Source: Chitinophagaceae bacterium UBA3430 (GTDB lineage Bacteria > Bacteroidota > Bacteroidia > Chitinophagales > Chitinophagaceae). From it: DNA of 13,615 nt. A model generated the notes under the pieces. The model was not told the origin of the DNA and did no database searches. It saw only the letters and a list, made by a program, of their open reading frames with translations. The DNA lies in the NCBI GenBank assembly GCA_002378975.1, contig DFST01000175.1, positions 1 to 13,615 on the forward strand. Direction: 5' to 3'. Of this stretch, positions 13,197-13,615 are shown in pieces; within the stretch, counting starts at the first letter, position 1, and each line of letters opens with the position of its first letter. The position numbers and the translations under genes are program-made.

Positions 13197-13615
13197 ATGA
13201 AGATTGCCTTTCACGGAGCTGCCCGAACCGTTACCGGTTCTAAACACATTGTTACCCTAAGCAACGGGAAAAAGATCCTGCTTGATTGCGGGATGTTTCA
13301 GGGAATGGGCAAAGACACCGATCGGTTGAATCGTCATTTTGGGTTTCGTCCGGAACAGATCGACGTGATGGTCCTTTCGCATGCGCACATCGACCACAGT
13401 GGACTGATTCCTAAGCTTGTCAAAGAGGGATTTGCCGGAAAGGTATTTTGTACGCATGGCACGAAGGAGTTGGTAACGATTTTGATGGAGGATTCCGCAC
13501 AAATTCAGGAAGACGATATCCGTTATGTCAACAAGCGGCGCAAACTGCGCCAGGAGCCTTTGTTGTTGCCTTTGTACACCGTAGAGGATGCGCAGCTGGC
13601 TGCCCAGCGATTGGT
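13197..13615 (+). CDS. MBL-fold (beta-CASP type) RNA-processing metallohydrolase, 3' part beyond the window
   Basis: An open frame from the ATG at 13197 to the window end gives the first 139 codons. It starts MKIAFHGAARTVTGSKHIV, typical of beta-CASP nucleases of the YSH1/CPSF73-like group, and has the zinc-binding HAHIDH motif (H62, H64, D66, H67) after VMVLS. ILLDCGMFQG (27-36) and the later VFCTHGT also fit. The segment from about 100 (MEDSAQIQEDDIRYVNK) leads toward the beta-CASP domain that would lie beyond the edge. Bacterial members are probable RNA exonucleases or endonucleases. It lies 5 bp after the DUF4442 gene. The family is secure; substrate and remaining motifs are not visible. 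Confidence 0.9.
   Translation, partial: MKIAFHGAARTVTGSKHIVTLSNGKKILLDCGMFQGMGKDTDRLNRHFGFRPEQIDVMVLSHAHIDHSGLIPKLVKEGFAGKVFCTHGTKELVTILMEDSAQIQEDDIRYVNKRRKLRQEPLLLPLYTVEDAQLAAQRL

Overview
The window looks like chromosomal housekeeping DNA from a member of the Bacteroidota, probably near the Chitinophagaceae. This rests on four observations: a large secreted protein with a gliding-motility type C-terminal domain followed by a PorP/SprF-family outer-membrane protein (type IX secretion); a SecA about 1,100 residues long with the C-terminal SEC-C motif; matches to the Bacteroidota -7 promoter box TAnnTTTG; and little Shine-Dalgarno signal before start codons. There is no tRNA, rRNA, CRISPR array, insertion sequence or prophage gene. 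The genus call is inference from family resemblance only.

Layout. 1-585 is the 3' part of an amidohydrolase. 748-3399 and 3411-4382 form a T9SS cargo/PorP pair. 4522-5367 is a six-helix voltage-gated potassium-channel-type protein, convergent with secA (5429-8722, minus strand). A 250-bp divergent region separates secA from a plus-strand run of atpG, scpB and lysA (8973-11755), closely spaced and with scpB and lysA overlapping by one base. lysA ends tail to tail with a minus-strand secreted protein (11752-12612), the two stop codons interlocking in four bases. A divergent pair then runs off the right edge: a DUF4442 hotdog-fold protein and the start of a beta-CASP metallo-beta-lactamase-fold nuclease.

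How the genes relate. The first pair belongs to one process: the 883-residue protein carries the sorting domain, and the PorP-like protein is the usual outer-membrane partner of such cargo. SecA would drive the inner-membrane step for it and for the other signal-peptide proteins here. atpG (ATP synthase), scpB (chromosome segregation) and lysA (lysine and peptidoglycan precursor) have unrelated functions and probably share transcription only.

Most notable non-gene signals. (1) A short repeat with an exact 9-bp period, (GTTGAGnnn)4-5, lies 3-8 bases after the stop codons of three unrelated plus-strand genes, each time running directly into a hairpin; at the third site the array is in reverse orientation. 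(2) secA has a matching -7 box and a compact two-helix structure near the predicted mRNA 5' end. (3) In the large secreted protein a six-repeat propeller-like region appears to be inserted inside an Ig-like domain, splitting its conserved Cys/Trp/Cys pattern by about 465 residues.
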